This document shows positions 38,128 to 46,638 of a stretch of 64,000 bases of DNA, piece by piece; position 1 is the first letter of the stretch; every line of letters begins with the position of its first letter. The notes beneath the pieces are model-generated. The model ran no database searches, had not been told where the DNA came from, and saw only the letters and a program-made list of their open reading frames with translations. A program made the position numbers and the translations under genes. Source of the DNA: Arthrobacter sp. PGP41. Lineage in GTDB: Bacteria; Actinomycetota; Actinomycetes; Actinomycetales; Micrococcaceae. The stretch covers positions 1-64,000 of the forward strand of contig NZ_CP026514.1 of assembly GCF_002953935.1 (NCBI RefSeq), written 5' to 3'.

Positions 38128-39086
38128 GGCTGGCTGCCTTCAGTTGCGGTTTCGTCCTTGCAGTGGATCAGCTGGGTGCCAAGGCCGGTGATGGTGCCTT
38201 CCATGACGTCGCCGTCCTGAAGCAGCCGGCCCCAGTGCTGGCCGTTGCCGGCCGGGCTTCCCGTGAGGACCAGGTCGCCCGGTCGCAGCGGCATGATCTG
38301 GGAGGCTTCGCTGACGAGCTTGGCCACCCCGAAGATCATGTCCGAAGTGGACTCGTCCTGCATGGCTTTGCCGTTGAGCTTCAGGGTCACCTGGACGTCC
38401 TGGGGGTCGCCGAAGAACTTGGCGGGCACCAGCAACGGTCCGGTGGGCAGGAAGCCGGGGGCGTTCTTGGCGCGGTACCAGTCCGATCCGATTGCGGGCA
38501 TGTCCTTGCGGAAGACGTACTCACGGGTGGTGATGTCATTGACCATCGTGTAACCGAACACGTAGTCCAGGGCTTCCTCAGGGGTGACCCGGAATGCCGT
38601 CCTGCCAATGACTGCCGCCAACTCCAGTTCCCAGTCGTGGGACTTGCTATAGGCCGGGAGGGTGAGGTTGTCCGTGGCGGATGCGATCGCCGCCGGGAGC
38701 CCGATGAAAAAGTACGGCGTGCCCTGGCCTGCCCGCTTGTCCATCATGGCGGCTGTTCTGGCGCGCACTTCCTCCTCATCCTCGCCGGGTTCGCGGTGGG
38801 CTGCGGCGAGGTCGATGACGTGCTTGCGGTAGTTCGCACCGGTCTGCAGGACCTGGGCCGGTTCCACCGGGGCGAGGACTTCGACGTCGGCCAGCGCCAG
38901 GCCGCTGTCGTCGCGGGCGGAGGCGGCGAGGCTGTCCAGCTGGGCTTCGGTGGTTTCCCAGTGCTCGATCAGGGAGTTGATGTCCCCGTCCAGCGGCAGG
39001 ACCCGGCCACCGACGAGCAGGCCCGCGCGGGCCTTGCCGTCACCGGCTTCCTGGAACCGGATCAGCGCATAAGTTGCTTCGGCCAT
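38124..39086 (-). CDS. Fumarylacetoacetate hydrolase family protein (copy 2)
   Basis: The protein has 320 residues. The FAH domain (about 75-300) shows HDWELELAAVIG and MVNDITTREY around the metal site and ends with LRPGDLVLTGSPAGNG, as in 2-hydroxyhepta-2,4-diene-1,7-dioate isomerase/hydratase-type members. It starts 6 bases after the dioxygenase gene. It differs from copy 1 in length and motifs, so the two probably do different steps. Confidence 0.88.
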   Translation of the reverse strand: MAEATYALIRFQEAGDGKARAGLLVGGRVLPLDGDINSLIEHWETTEAQLDSLAASARDDSGLALADVEVLAPVEPAQVLQTGANYRKHVIDLAAAHREPGEDEEEVRARTAAMMDKRAGQGTPYFFIGLPAAIASATDNLTLPAYSKSHDWELELAAVIGRTAFRVTPEEALDYVFGYTMVNDITTREYVFRKDMPAIGSDWYRAKNAPGFLPTGPLLVPAKFFGDPQDVQVTLKLNGKAMQDESTSDMIFGVAKLVSEASQIMPLRPGDLVLTGSPAGNGQHWGRLLQDGDVMEGTITGLGTQLIHCKDETATEGSQP

Positions 39087-39092
39087 GGCGTC

Positions 39093-40112
39093 TTAGCCCC
39101 GGCCCTGCTTGGCGTAGGGGTTCAGGAGGGCTTCCTTCATTTCGGGGGAAGCACCTTCTTCGGTGGCCGTGAAGCCCTCGGCCGGCGGGAAGGATTCGGT
39201 CATGGAGAGCGGCATGGCGCCGTTCTTGTAGAAGTTGTTGGAACCGAGGGACGGCTTCCAGGTGTTGGCGTCCCAGTCCGGGACGTAGTTGCGGTAGCCG
39301 CCGGAGTTGAGCTCCACGCGAAGACCTGAGGGGTCGCGGAAGTAGAGGAAGTTCTGTTCGCCCACGCCATGGATGGAGGGGCCGTATTCCATTGGGGTGC
39401 CGTTTTCCATCATGACATCGGCGGTGCGGAGCAGGTCTTCGGTGGCGTCCACCCAGAAGGCGATGTGGTTGACGCGGCCGGCCCGGCTGGAAGTGTCCAG
39501 GACCACGCCGAGGTCGTGGGACTTTTCGTTGGTGGTCAGCACGGAGAACACCGTGATAGGTGCCTCGTCCAGGTCGACGAAGGCCATGACGCGGAAGCCG
39601 AGGGCCTCGTTGTACCACTTGGCGAAGCCGCGGACATCCGAGCAGGCCACGGTGACGTGGTCCAGGAAGCGCGGTGCGGCGGCGTGGCTGCTGCGGCGCT
39701 CCGGCCGGTCCGGGTAGGTGGATGCGAATTCGGGTTCAGCGACGAACTTTTCCACGTCGTAGAAGAGGCGCATGGGGTGGCCGTAGGGGCCGGTGAATTC
39801 GTAGGCCTTGCCGTAGCCGTGGCCGCCGGGGGACCAGGTGCCCTGGACGCCGGTCGCTTCGATCCGCTGGGCAGCCGCTTCAAGGGCTGCCTGGGAGTTG
39901 GTGCGCCAGGCCATCCGGCCCAGGGACGCCTCGGGTCCTTCGGTGATGACCAGGCTGTAGCGGTAGTAGTCGCCCCAGCAGCGCAGGTAGACGTTGTCGT
40001 CCCCGCGGTCGATGATGCGCATGCCGAACTTTTCCTCGTAGAACCGTGCCGACGTTTCGACGTCCGGGGTAGTGATCTCGAGGTGGGCAAGATGCGAGAG
40101 GGGAGTTTCCAC
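39093..40112 (-). CDS. Type I extradiol ring-cleavage dioxygenase (two VOC domains)
   Basis: It cleaves a catechol-type ring next to the hydroxyls using Fe(II) or Mn(II) and O2. The protein has 339 residues with two vicinal-oxygen-chelate domains (about 5-125 and 147-275). The C-terminal domain keeps metal ligands His152, His216 and Glu267 and second-shell His200 and Tyr257, the same set found in homoprotocatechuate 2,3-dioxygenase. The start is GTG 40112 after AAGGAC. As first gene of the operon with pobA last, protocatechuate is a likely substrate. Confidence 0.92.
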   Translation of the reverse strand: METPLSHLAHLEITTPDVETSARFYEEKFGMRIIDRGDDNVYLRCWGDYYRYSLVITEGPEASLGRMAWRTNSQAALEAAAQRIEATGVQGTWSPGGHGYGKAYEFTGPYGHPMRLFYDVEKFVAEPEFASTYPDRPERRSSHAAAPRFLDHVTVACSDVRGFAKWYNEALGFRVMAFVDLDEAPITVFSVLTTNEKSHDLGVVLDTSSRAGRVNHIAFWVDATEDLLRTADVMMENGTPMEYGPSIHGVGEQNFLYFRDPSGLRVELNSGGYRNYVPDWDANTWKPSLGSNNFYKNGAMPLSMTESFPPAEGFTATEEGASPEMKEALLNPYAKQGRG

Positions 40113-40219
40113 GTTGAAGTCCTTCAGAGTTGTTGGCTGCTATCGGTTTGGTGCAGGTCCTGTAACCACTGTGAAGGAGCTCATGTATCGGGGGAAGCGC
40201 AGTTTCGCTATGCCCACCA

Positions 40220-40239
40220 TTCACGTTGCAAATAGTGAA
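40220..40239. promoter_or_regulatory. Inverted repeat upstream of the aromatic operon
   Basis: TTCAC (40220-40224) and GTGAA (40235-40239) form an inverted repeat with a 10-base gap about 110 bases upstream of the dioxygenase start. The spacing puts the half-sites about one and a half helical turns apart. A regulator site is possible but the repeat is short. Confidence 0.3.
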
Positions 40240-40408
40240 ACCACAACCAGGTCGCCTCGCGCGCAGCGCTGATTTCTTCAAGGCGGTACCGGCCATAGCG
40301 ACTGAAGATGCCGGGCATTGAAGATTCCTATTTCCGCTCATCATCGCCCGCTAGCTAGTTTGATTGCACGCCTCGAGCCGTGACCTGATAGAAGCCGATG
40401 AGATCCGC

Positions 40409-40744
40409 ATGCATGGTTGCGTCGTGCACTCGTATCAGGCCAACTCCGCACACCAGAGAAGCTGGAAGGAAGCCTTGCATCCCCTTACAAACATCTACCT
40501 CCCTGCGGAGGCACGACGTGAACATGAGGACGTCAGGGACGGTCCCCGGTTTCCCGGCATGTTGGAGGTGACAGACGCTGAAGGAGCTGACCTGCCCGGC
40601 GCCCTTGGGAACGCCATCGCCGTTGTCTCCCGGGCCGCTGACGAGCACCGCACTGGAATCCTGATCTCGCGTATTGGCATGGACCGCTACATCGTGCGCG
40701 CACATCCTGCAGTCCCTTACGGGATGGTCAGGCAGTCCCTTTGA
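40409..40744 (+). CDS. Hypothetical protein of unknown function
   Basis: From ATG 40409 the protein has 111 residues; a TTG at 40364 would add 15. The second half has high third-position GC and protein-like sequence (RTGILISRIGMDRYIVRAH and similar), and a clear T-run terminator on the same strand follows at 40797. The N-terminal part looks less coding-like and there is no good ribosome-binding site, so this may be the remnant of a longer gene. I do not recognise the family. Confidence 0.4.
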   Translation: MHGCVVHSYQANSAHQRSWKEALHPLTNIYLPAEARREHEDVRDGPRFPGMLEVTDAEGADLPGALGNAIAVVSRAADEHRTGILISRIGMDRYIVRAHPAVPYGMVRQSL

Positions 40745-40796
40745 AGTGCTGGTGTTCCCGATCCCTAGGAGCCTTGGACCGGGTTGGAGCAACGCC

Positions 40797-40838
40797 GAGG
40801 CCTCGGTGCAAAATGCGCACCGAGGCCTCTTTCTGTTC
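40797..40838 (+). terminator. Strong terminator, 13-base perfect stem
   Basis: GAGGCCTCGGTGC (40797-40809) pairs exactly with GCACCGAGGCCTC (40817-40829) around a seven-base loop, and TTTCTGTTCTT follows on the plus strand. The T-run side shows it serves plus-strand transcription, ending the small gene at 40409-40744. It also sits between that gene and the end of the minus-strand gene at 40849. Confidence 0.85.
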
Positions 40839-40848
40839 TTCAGCTGGT

Positions 40849-41151
40849 TCAGGAGGTCTCGACGTGGGCTCTGACGTGGCTTCCGTCGTCGCTCAGCCAG
40901 CCTTTTCCGGCGGCGTAAACCAGCATGTTGGCGAAGCGGTAGTTCCAGCCCATCCCGATCCGGCCGGCACATTCGCTCTTGATCCAGTCCACAGAGACCA
41001 TTACATCCGGGTCGTCCAGCTTGCCGGCCGCCGTGGACTCAAGCAGGTTAGGCAGGCTGTCCTTGGCTTCCTCCGACAGCAACACTTTGAAGGTGGTGCA
41101 ATCATCCGGTTCATCCAGCGCAACGGATCCTGGGCTGACTCGCACGTGCAC
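40849..41151 (-). CDS. Hypothetical protein, last gene of the LLM-GH3-TetR run
   Basis: The protein has 100 residues. GTG 41151 is chosen because AAAAGGAG lies 5 bases before it. The N-terminus looks beta-rich (HVRVSPGSVALDEPDD, FKVLLSEEA), followed by a conserved-looking helix and DWIKSECAGRIGMGWNYRFANMLVYAAGKGWL. It has no membrane segment. It lies 115 bases downstream of the TetR gene on the same strand. I do not recognise the family. Confidence 0.65.
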   Translation of the reverse strand: MHVRVSPGSVALDEPDDCTTFKVLLSEEAKDSLPNLLESTAAGKLDDPDVMVSVDWIKSECAGRIGMGWNYRFANMLVYAAGKGWLSDDGSHVRAHVETS

Positions 41152-41266
41152 GGGAACTCCTTTTACATCATCAATGTCGGTGGTTTCCACTATGCCGAGA
41201 GCGCGCTACGCCCGGAAGACGGACTTTTGGATAGCCGGTATCGTCCGAAGTTATGCCCGCAGGAAA

Positions 41267-41920
41267 TTACGGGCGGACGGAATCTCGCTGTCCTGCCAAA
41301 AGGTAGGACGCCACCATGCCGGCGAGCTTTTCCGCGATTTCCCGCCATTCGAGGTTTCCGCTGCCTTCGACGGTGCTCCCGAGGCCCAGCCGGCGGGCCA
41401 CGACGCTGTAGACGACGTTGAAGCTCCAGTCGATGTCCGCTTCGTGAAGGAAGCCTTCCGGCCACTTGTGCAGGACTTCTGAGAAGTTTTTTGCGAGGGC
41501 AGCATGCGAAGCTGCGCCGCGCTTGGAAATCGTTTCGTCCTGGGTTGCCCGCAACATAAACGGTCGAAGGATGTCCGCGTATCGCCGAAGTACTTCGATC
41601 GTCCGGTCTACGGCTTCCTGCGCAACGGATTCCAGTCCCGCATCTGGACGGGCCGGCAGGGCTTCGAAAAGATGGTTGGAGACGGCGTCAATGTCATCCA
41701 TTTTTCGGCCGTGGGCGACCCGGATGAGTTCATCCTTGCCTTGGAACCGCGCGTAGATGGAACCGATTGACACGCCGGAACGAGCGCTGACATCGGCCAG
41801 CGTGAAGTCGTCGTTGCCCCGCTGCTGAAGCAGCGCCAGGGCCGCTTCAATCGTTTTTTCAAACGACTGGCGGCTCCTGGCTTGCTTAGGTTCGCGGGAC
41901 TTCGTGTCCGGAAGCGTCAC
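41267..41920 (-). CDS. TetR-family regulator
   Basis: The protein has 217 residues. The N-terminal HTH (about 12-58) reads FTLADVSARSGVSIGSIYARFQGKDEL. The C-terminal ligand domain is similar to that of the TetR at 53002 (WSFNVVYSVVARRLGLG against WAFTFSYDVLARHLGLG), so the two are paralogues, each near a GH3 gene. It starts with GTG overlapping the GH3 stop by four bases, so it is translated with the glycosidase it may control. Confidence 0.92.
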   Translation of the reverse strand: MTLPDTKSREPKQARSRQSFEKTIEAALALLQQRGNDDFTLADVSARSGVSIGSIYARFQGKDELIRVAHGRKMDDIDAVSNHLFEALPARPDAGLESVAQEAVDRTIEVLRRYADILRPFMLRATQDETISKRGAASHAALAKNFSEVLHKWPEGFLHEADIDWSFNVVYSVVARRLGLGSTVEGSGNLEWREIAEKLAGMVASYLLAGQRDSVRP

Positions 41921-44373
41921 AACGTGATCCTACAGAGGATTCCTTCACCTGCGGCGTTTCGTGCCACCCGGAGCTCCCATTCGCCAGATGGAATCAGCCA
42001 ACGGGATTTCGTCTGATCCCAGCGCCGGAAGCCGTGCGGGTCCACCGCGATTCTTGCTTCAGCCCTCTCTCCCGCGGCGACATCGACCGCACTGAATCCC
42101 ATGAGACGGTAGCCGGTTTCTCCCACCGCCTTTCCATAAACCTGGACAACGTCGCGCCCGGCCGATTCACCTGTATTCCGGAGAGTCACGTGGACCGAAA
42201 CGCCTCCCACGCCGGCCGCCGCATCACCGGCACGCAGTCCTGCTGATGCCGCTACAGCGTCCACCAGTCTGAACCCCGTATAGCCGAGACCGTAGCCGAA
42301 GGGATAGCGGGCTGTCCGGCCGGACGCTTCGAAATGCCGGTAGCCCATAGGTTCACTGGCTGCGTAGTCCAGATCAAGGTCGGCGTCCAGCCCGGTTCCC
42401 CACCCGGGGATGTCCTCGTTCCTTTCCGGGAAGGATACCGGGAGCCTGCCGGACGGGGCGGTGTGGCCCGTGAGCACCGACGCGAGGCCGTGCCCGAACT
42501 CCTGTCCCGGGAACCACGCCATCAGCAACGCCTTGACCCTGTCCGCCCACGGCAGCAAAACAGCACGGGACGCGTTGACCACCACCACGGTTTCCGCATT
42601 GACCGCCGCCACCGCTTCAACCAGGCGGTCGCAGTCAGGGTCCAAACCCGCCGTCGTACGGTCTGCGCTTTCGCGGGACGAGCCCTGCTCGTCCCCGACC
42701 ACCACAATGACGGCGTCCGCGCGGGCAGCAAGCCTAACCGCGTCCTTCAGTGGATTGGTGGCCCGTTCAGGGACCGCCACAGCGGTGATGGCCTGGACCC
42801 TGCCGGGTTCGAACGCCATCTCCACCACAACCTCCACCTCACCGGCCGGCAGTTCGAGGGTGATTCGTTGTGTCTCGGCCCGGGCGACGACGCCCATCAC
42901 GTCATCCGGTGCGGGAGGTGGCACCTCCAGCACCTGTTTGCCGTCCACCCAGAGCGAGCTGGTGCCCGTACCCCCGGTTCCCAGAGACCAGTGCGCTGCA
43001 GAGTCCAGTTTCAGCCGCGTCGTGATGCGCGCCCGGCCAGGGACGCCGGCACCCAGGCCGGGCACCGGTCCGAACCATACGAACGACGACGCCTTCCGGA
43101 CCTCGCTGTACAGGACCGCATCTTCCCCGGCAGGTGCAAGGATTTCCAGCAACACCCCCGGCGTTCCGTCCGGCGCGGTACTGCCCAGTTCCGACAGGGG
43201 CAGGGCCGACGACGGTACCGTCCCGGCCTCGTGGAGGACCTCAACGTCCGGCCCCATTGCCTCACGGATGGCGTCCAAGGGAGTGACGAGCTCACCCTCT
43301 GGCCGCACCGTGGCGAAGGTTCCGCCCTGAAAGCAGGGTTTGGCGGCGTTCGGCCCCACTACGGCCAGGGTCCGGATCCGGGCTGGGTCCAGAGGCAGGA
43401 TGTTGTCTCTGTTCTCCAGCAGCACGAATGACTCGGTCGCAGCGGTGCGGAGGAGCTCGCGTTGCTCTTCCGGGCTCCGTAACCGGGCAGGTTCGGGAGC
43501 AGTGCCGCCGGTCCGTCGCCCCGTCCGGTCGGCCAGCCGGGTGATGCGTTCGACGGCGTCACGCAGCCGCCCCCCGGGAACGTCGCCTGCGGTCACGGCA
43601 GCCGCGAAACGGGAACCGAGGAACCTCGCCGGGCCTGGCATCTCCAGGTCCAGCCCTGCGTTGGCAGTGGCAGCGGTGTCATCGACACCGAACCAGTCCG
43701 AAACGACAACGCCGTCGTACTGCCAGTCATTCTTGAGGATGCTTATCAGCCCGGCGTGCTGGGAGCAGTGAGTGCCGTTAACACGGTTGTATGCCAACAT
43801 CAGCATCCAGGGGTTCGCAGTGCGTACCGCAGTCTCGAAGGGCCGGAGGTAGGTTTCACGCAGGACTACAGGTTCAACGCATGAGTTCATCCGGCGCCGC
43901 TCGGTCTCCGTATCATTGGCCACCACGTGCTTGGTACAGGATCCCAGGCCTTGGGACTGAACCCCTTGCACCCAGGCCGAGCCCAGCACACCGGTCAGGA
44001 ACGGGTCCTCAGAGAACATCTCAAAGGCCCTGCCCGAGAGCGGAGTACGCGGCAGGTTCAAGTTGGGCCCTAGGACGACATTCACCCCGCGTTCGAGGCC
44101 CTGCTGGCCAAGCAGCTGGCCGACGTCGGAAACCAGCCCCGGGTTCCACGTGGCACCCAGGGCGGTTCCGGAGGGCATGATGAGGGAGGTGTCGCGTTCA
44201 TCCATCGTTTTGCTGACGATGCCCAAGGGGCCGTCCAGCAACACTATTTCTTCGACGCCGGCCTCAGGGCTCGCTGTGGTGCTCCAGCCGTTGAGGCCGC
44301 CCGTGAGTTCGGAGCCTGTGAGGTCCGGATCCGTCACTGCTGCGTTAGCGCCTGCCACGGGTCCAACTGTCAC
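41917..44373 (-). CDS. Glycoside hydrolase family 3 with inserted PA14 domain
   Basis: This is probably an intracellular beta-glycosidase. The protein has 818 residues with no signal peptide. The (beta/alpha)8 domain has TKH at 147-149 and nucleophile Asp226 in VVVSDWFGVDD. The second domain is interrupted by a PA14 module (about 400-535), as in beta-glucosidases acting on short oligosaccharides or glycosides. A fibronectin III-like domain ends the protein. It overlaps the LLM monooxygenase gene upstream and the TetR gene downstream by four bases each. Confidence 0.94.
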   Translation of the reverse strand: MTVGPVAGANAAVTDPDLTGSELTGGLNGWSTTASPEAGVEEIVLLDGPLGIVSKTMDERDTSLIMPSGTALGATWNPGLVSDVGQLLGQQGLERGVNVVLGPNLNLPRTPLSGRAFEMFSEDPFLTGVLGSAWVQGVQSQGLGSCTKHVVANDTETERRRMNSCVEPVVLRETYLRPFETAVRTANPWMLMLAYNRVNGTHCSQHAGLISILKNDWQYDGVVVSDWFGVDDTAATANAGLDLEMPGPARFLGSRFAAAVTAGDVPGGRLRDAVERITRLADRTGRRTGGTAPEPARLRSPEEQRELLRTAATESFVLLENRDNILPLDPARIRTLAVVGPNAAKPCFQGGTFATVRPEGELVTPLDAIREAMGPDVEVLHEAGTVPSSALPLSELGSTAPDGTPGVLLEILAPAGEDAVLYSEVRKASSFVWFGPVPGLGAGVPGRARITTRLKLDSAAHWSLGTGGTGTSSLWVDGKQVLEVPPPAPDDVMGVVARAETQRITLELPAGEVEVVVEMAFEPGRVQAITAVAVPERATNPLKDAVRLAARADAVIVVVGDEQGSSRESADRTTAGLDPDCDRLVEAVAAVNAETVVVVNASRAVLLPWADRVKALLMAWFPGQEFGHGLASVLTGHTAPSGRLPVSFPERNEDIPGWGTGLDADLDLDYAASEPMGYRHFEASGRTARYPFGYGLGYTGFRLVDAVAASAGLRAGDAAAGVGGVSVHVTLRNTGESAGRDVVQVYGKAVGETGYRLMGFSAVDVAAGERAEARIAVDPHGFRRWDQTKSRWLIPSGEWELRVARNAAGEGILCRITL

Positions 44374-45506
44374 GGGGCAGCGACCTTTTCGGCGCCGGCG
44401 GCGGCTTCCGAGGACTGGAGCAGCGGCTGGACCCGCTCGGAGAAGAGGCGCATGGACTGCTCTGTGAAGCGGCGGCGCTCTTGGGTGAGGGGGCCGCCCA
44501 TGAGGGCCATCAGGACGTTGCCAATGCCGAGGTCAGCGTACTTTTGAAGTTCGGCGGCGACTGTTTCCGGGCTGCCGTACAGGCACCAGGTGCCCTTGTA
44601 ACCTTCAGTGCGGGCGTCCGGAGCCGGGCGAAGGTTCACTCCGCTGATAGCCTCGGCGGCTTTGTTGGCTGCGTGCTCGCGTTCCACTGCCTCCTGGTAC
44701 TGCTCAAGAATGATGTCCATTTCGGCGGCCGCCTGCTCGTCAGTTTCGGCGATATGCACATGCTGGTAGGAATGGGTGGTCCACTCAAGAGCTGCCTTAA
44801 CGGCCTCCTCTGAGTGGCCGGCCGACTCCAGGGCGTTGCGGTAGTTGGTGAAGTTCTTCTTGACCTCCTCGTAGGCGTTGCCGCTGTCAATAACCGGGGG
44901 CGTGAATGCGAGGATGAACGCAGGCTGCGCCTTCTTGGCGGCGCGCTCCACGCTGGACGGCCGAGCCGCAACGGACATGACGCGGGGTTCGGGCTTGGTG
45001 TACGGGGCCGGAACGATCCGGGAAACGACGGACCCGCGGTAGTGGCCATTGTCGAACGTGACGGGTTCATCACCCGGCTTCTTTGCCCACAGCTTTTCGG
45101 CGATCTCGAGGTTTTCGTTGGCGAGGCGCGAGCTGTCCTGGAAGTTGACGCCGAAGCCGATCATTTCTTCGGGTGTGGTGCCGCTGCCAACCCCTACCAG
45201 CAGCTTGCCGTCAGTCAGCTGGTCCAGGAGGGCAAGCCGTTCAGCGAAGCGGACCGGGTGGTGCAGGGCAAGGGTCTGCACGGAGAACCCGAAATGCATG
45301 CGCTCCAGTTTGCCGGCCAGGTAGGCGGAGAAGACGAAAGGGTCGCTGGCCGGGGGAGCGTACCCGGTGAAGTGGTGGTCCGGCAGGAAGACGGCGTCAA
45401 AACCCTTTTGCTCGGCGTCGACGGCGTGCTCAATCATTGCCTGCATGACCGGGCGGTCCTCTTCAGGGCCACGGGAACGGGAAGTGAGGAACAGTGAAAA
45501 GTGCAT
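44370..45506 (-). CDS. Luciferase-like (LLM) flavin-dependent monooxygenase
   Basis: The protein has 378 residues and is a TIM-barrel bacterial luciferase-family enzyme that uses reduced FMN and O2. Family phrases include FDAVFLPDHHF, LALLDQLTDGKLLVGVGSG and PRVMSVAARPSSVERAAKK. It depends on a separate flavin reductase; one is encoded 1.1 kb upstream (46639-47841). Coupling to a GH3 gene by a four-base overlap suggests it acts on an aglycone released by that enzyme. ATG 45506 follows AGGAG. Confidence 0.9.
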   Translation of the reverse strand: MHFSLFLTSRSRGPEEDRPVMQAMIEHAVDAEQKGFDAVFLPDHHFTGYAPPASDPFVFSAYLAGKLERMHFGFSVQTLALHHPVRFAERLALLDQLTDGKLLVGVGSGTTPEEMIGFGVNFQDSSRLANENLEIAEKLWAKKPGDEPVTFDNGHYRGSVVSRIVPAPYTKPEPRVMSVAARPSSVERAAKKAQPAFILAFTPPVIDSGNAYEEVKKNFTNYRNALESAGHSEEAVKAALEWTTHSYQHVHIAETDEQAAAEMDIILEQYQEAVEREHAANKAAEAISGVNLRPAPDARTEGYKGTWCLYGSPETVAAELQKYADLGIGNVLMALMGGPLTQERRRFTEQSMRLFSERVQPLLQSSEAAAGAEKVAAP

Positions 45507-45536
45507 GGAAACTCCTGGTGAGTGATGTACGGGTTG

Positions 45537-46523
45537 TTAAGGCATTGCCTGGGCGGCAGGTTGGGCCGCTGCGGCAGAGTCGTCTGGGCTTGGTGACGTG
45601 GAATCGCTGGGCGGTAGGGGTTCGAGTTGGGCGGCAGCTTTGACCACGAGGCGCCGGAACCACTGGTGTCCCGGGTCCCCGGATTTGGCCGGGTGCCACC
45701 AGGCGCACTCGACAAGAGTGGGAAGGCTGATAGGCAGTTGCATGATCCGGACCCCGGCCACTGCTGCCAGCAGGCGGGCCAGGCGCTCCTGGACCAACGC
45801 AAGCCGGTCGGTGCCCGCTACGGCAAAGGGAAGCATCAGGAAGGTATCAACGATGACGTCTGTCTTTTCTCCCAGTTGCAGATCGTAGACCCGGCGATCG
45901 GCAAGGGTGGAATCAACCTCTGCCCCGAAAAGTCGCGCCCAGCGCGCATCCCTCATTTCCTCAATGGTCAAGCTGCGCTCCGGTGAATCTGCGCCAGTGA
46001 CGCACACCCAGTTATCCGTAAACAGCTCCGTGTGGGGAAACCCGGAAAAGTGTCCCTTGGGTATCAGCATCAGGTCCGCATTCTGCAGGGTCTCCTTGAT
46101 GCGGTCCACCGCCAATGGCGTGACTGCGTCAAAGTGGATCTGCACACCGGGAGCTTCCTCCTGCAACATCGCCATCAGCTTTCCGGATAACGCCGTAAGG
46201 CAGTAGTCGGAGGTGATGACCCGGAAACTCCTGGTGGAGGATGCCGGATCAAAGACCGCTTGGGCGTCGAAGGTGCGTTCCACAAGGCGCAGGATCTCGG
46301 AGACGTCCTCCTTAAGCACCTGCGCCAGCGGCGTCAGCTCATAGGCGGAGCCAACCCGCGTCAGCAACTCGTCGCCGAACTGCCTGCGCAATCTCTGTAG
46401 GGAAGAACTCATCGCCGGTTGACTGATGCCGATCCGCGCGCCTGCCCGGGTGACATTTCGCTCCGCAAGCAGAGCGTCGAGCGATACGAGCAGGTTCAGG
46501 TCGGCTGTCAGCAGATTGACCAT
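45537..46523 (-). CDS. LysR-family regulator
   Basis: The protein has 328 residues. The HTH lies at about 7-65 (LVSLDALLAERNVTRAGARIGISQPAMSSSLQRLRRQF), of the NodD-like type. The effector domain follows at about 90-300, with an Ala/Pro/Ser tail. ATG 46523 is preferred because GGAGAAG lies just before it; GTG 46535 is also in frame. It lies 30 bases upstream of the monooxygenase gene on the same strand, so it may co-transcribe with and regulate the monooxygenase-GH3 genes. Confidence 0.9.
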   Translation of the reverse strand: MVNLLTADLNLLVSLDALLAERNVTRAGARIGISQPAMSSSLQRLRRQFGDELLTRVGSAYELTPLAQVLKEDVSEILRLVERTFDAQAVFDPASSTRSFRVITSDYCLTALSGKLMAMLQEEAPGVQIHFDAVTPLAVDRIKETLQNADLMLIPKGHFSGFPHTELFTDNWVCVTGADSPERSLTIEEMRDARWARLFGAEVDSTLADRRVYDLQLGEKTDVIVDTFLMLPFAVAGTDRLALVQERLARLLAAVAGVRIMQLPISLPTLVECAWWHPAKSGDPGHQWFRRLVVKAAAQLEPLPPSDSTSPSPDDSAAAAQPAAQAMP

Positions 46524-46570
46524 GTTCTTCTCCACGTTGAGGGCGGTAACCGCTGAATGACGGAACCCGA

Positions 46571-46590
46571 ATTAGAATACTGATACTAAT
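46571..46590 (-). promoter_or_regulatory. Candidate LysR box upstream of the LysR gene
   Basis: ATTAGAATACTGATACTAAT is an inverted repeat with five-base arms 10 bases apart and contains a T-N11-A core. It lies about 50 bases upstream of the LysR start, in an AT-rich spot of an otherwise GC-rich spacer. Autoregulation through this site is inferred. Confidence 0.45.
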
Positions 46591-46638
46591 TATGGGTCAC
46601 GTCACAGCTGCGGTCAATGAGCGCAAGCGCCCGGCGGG

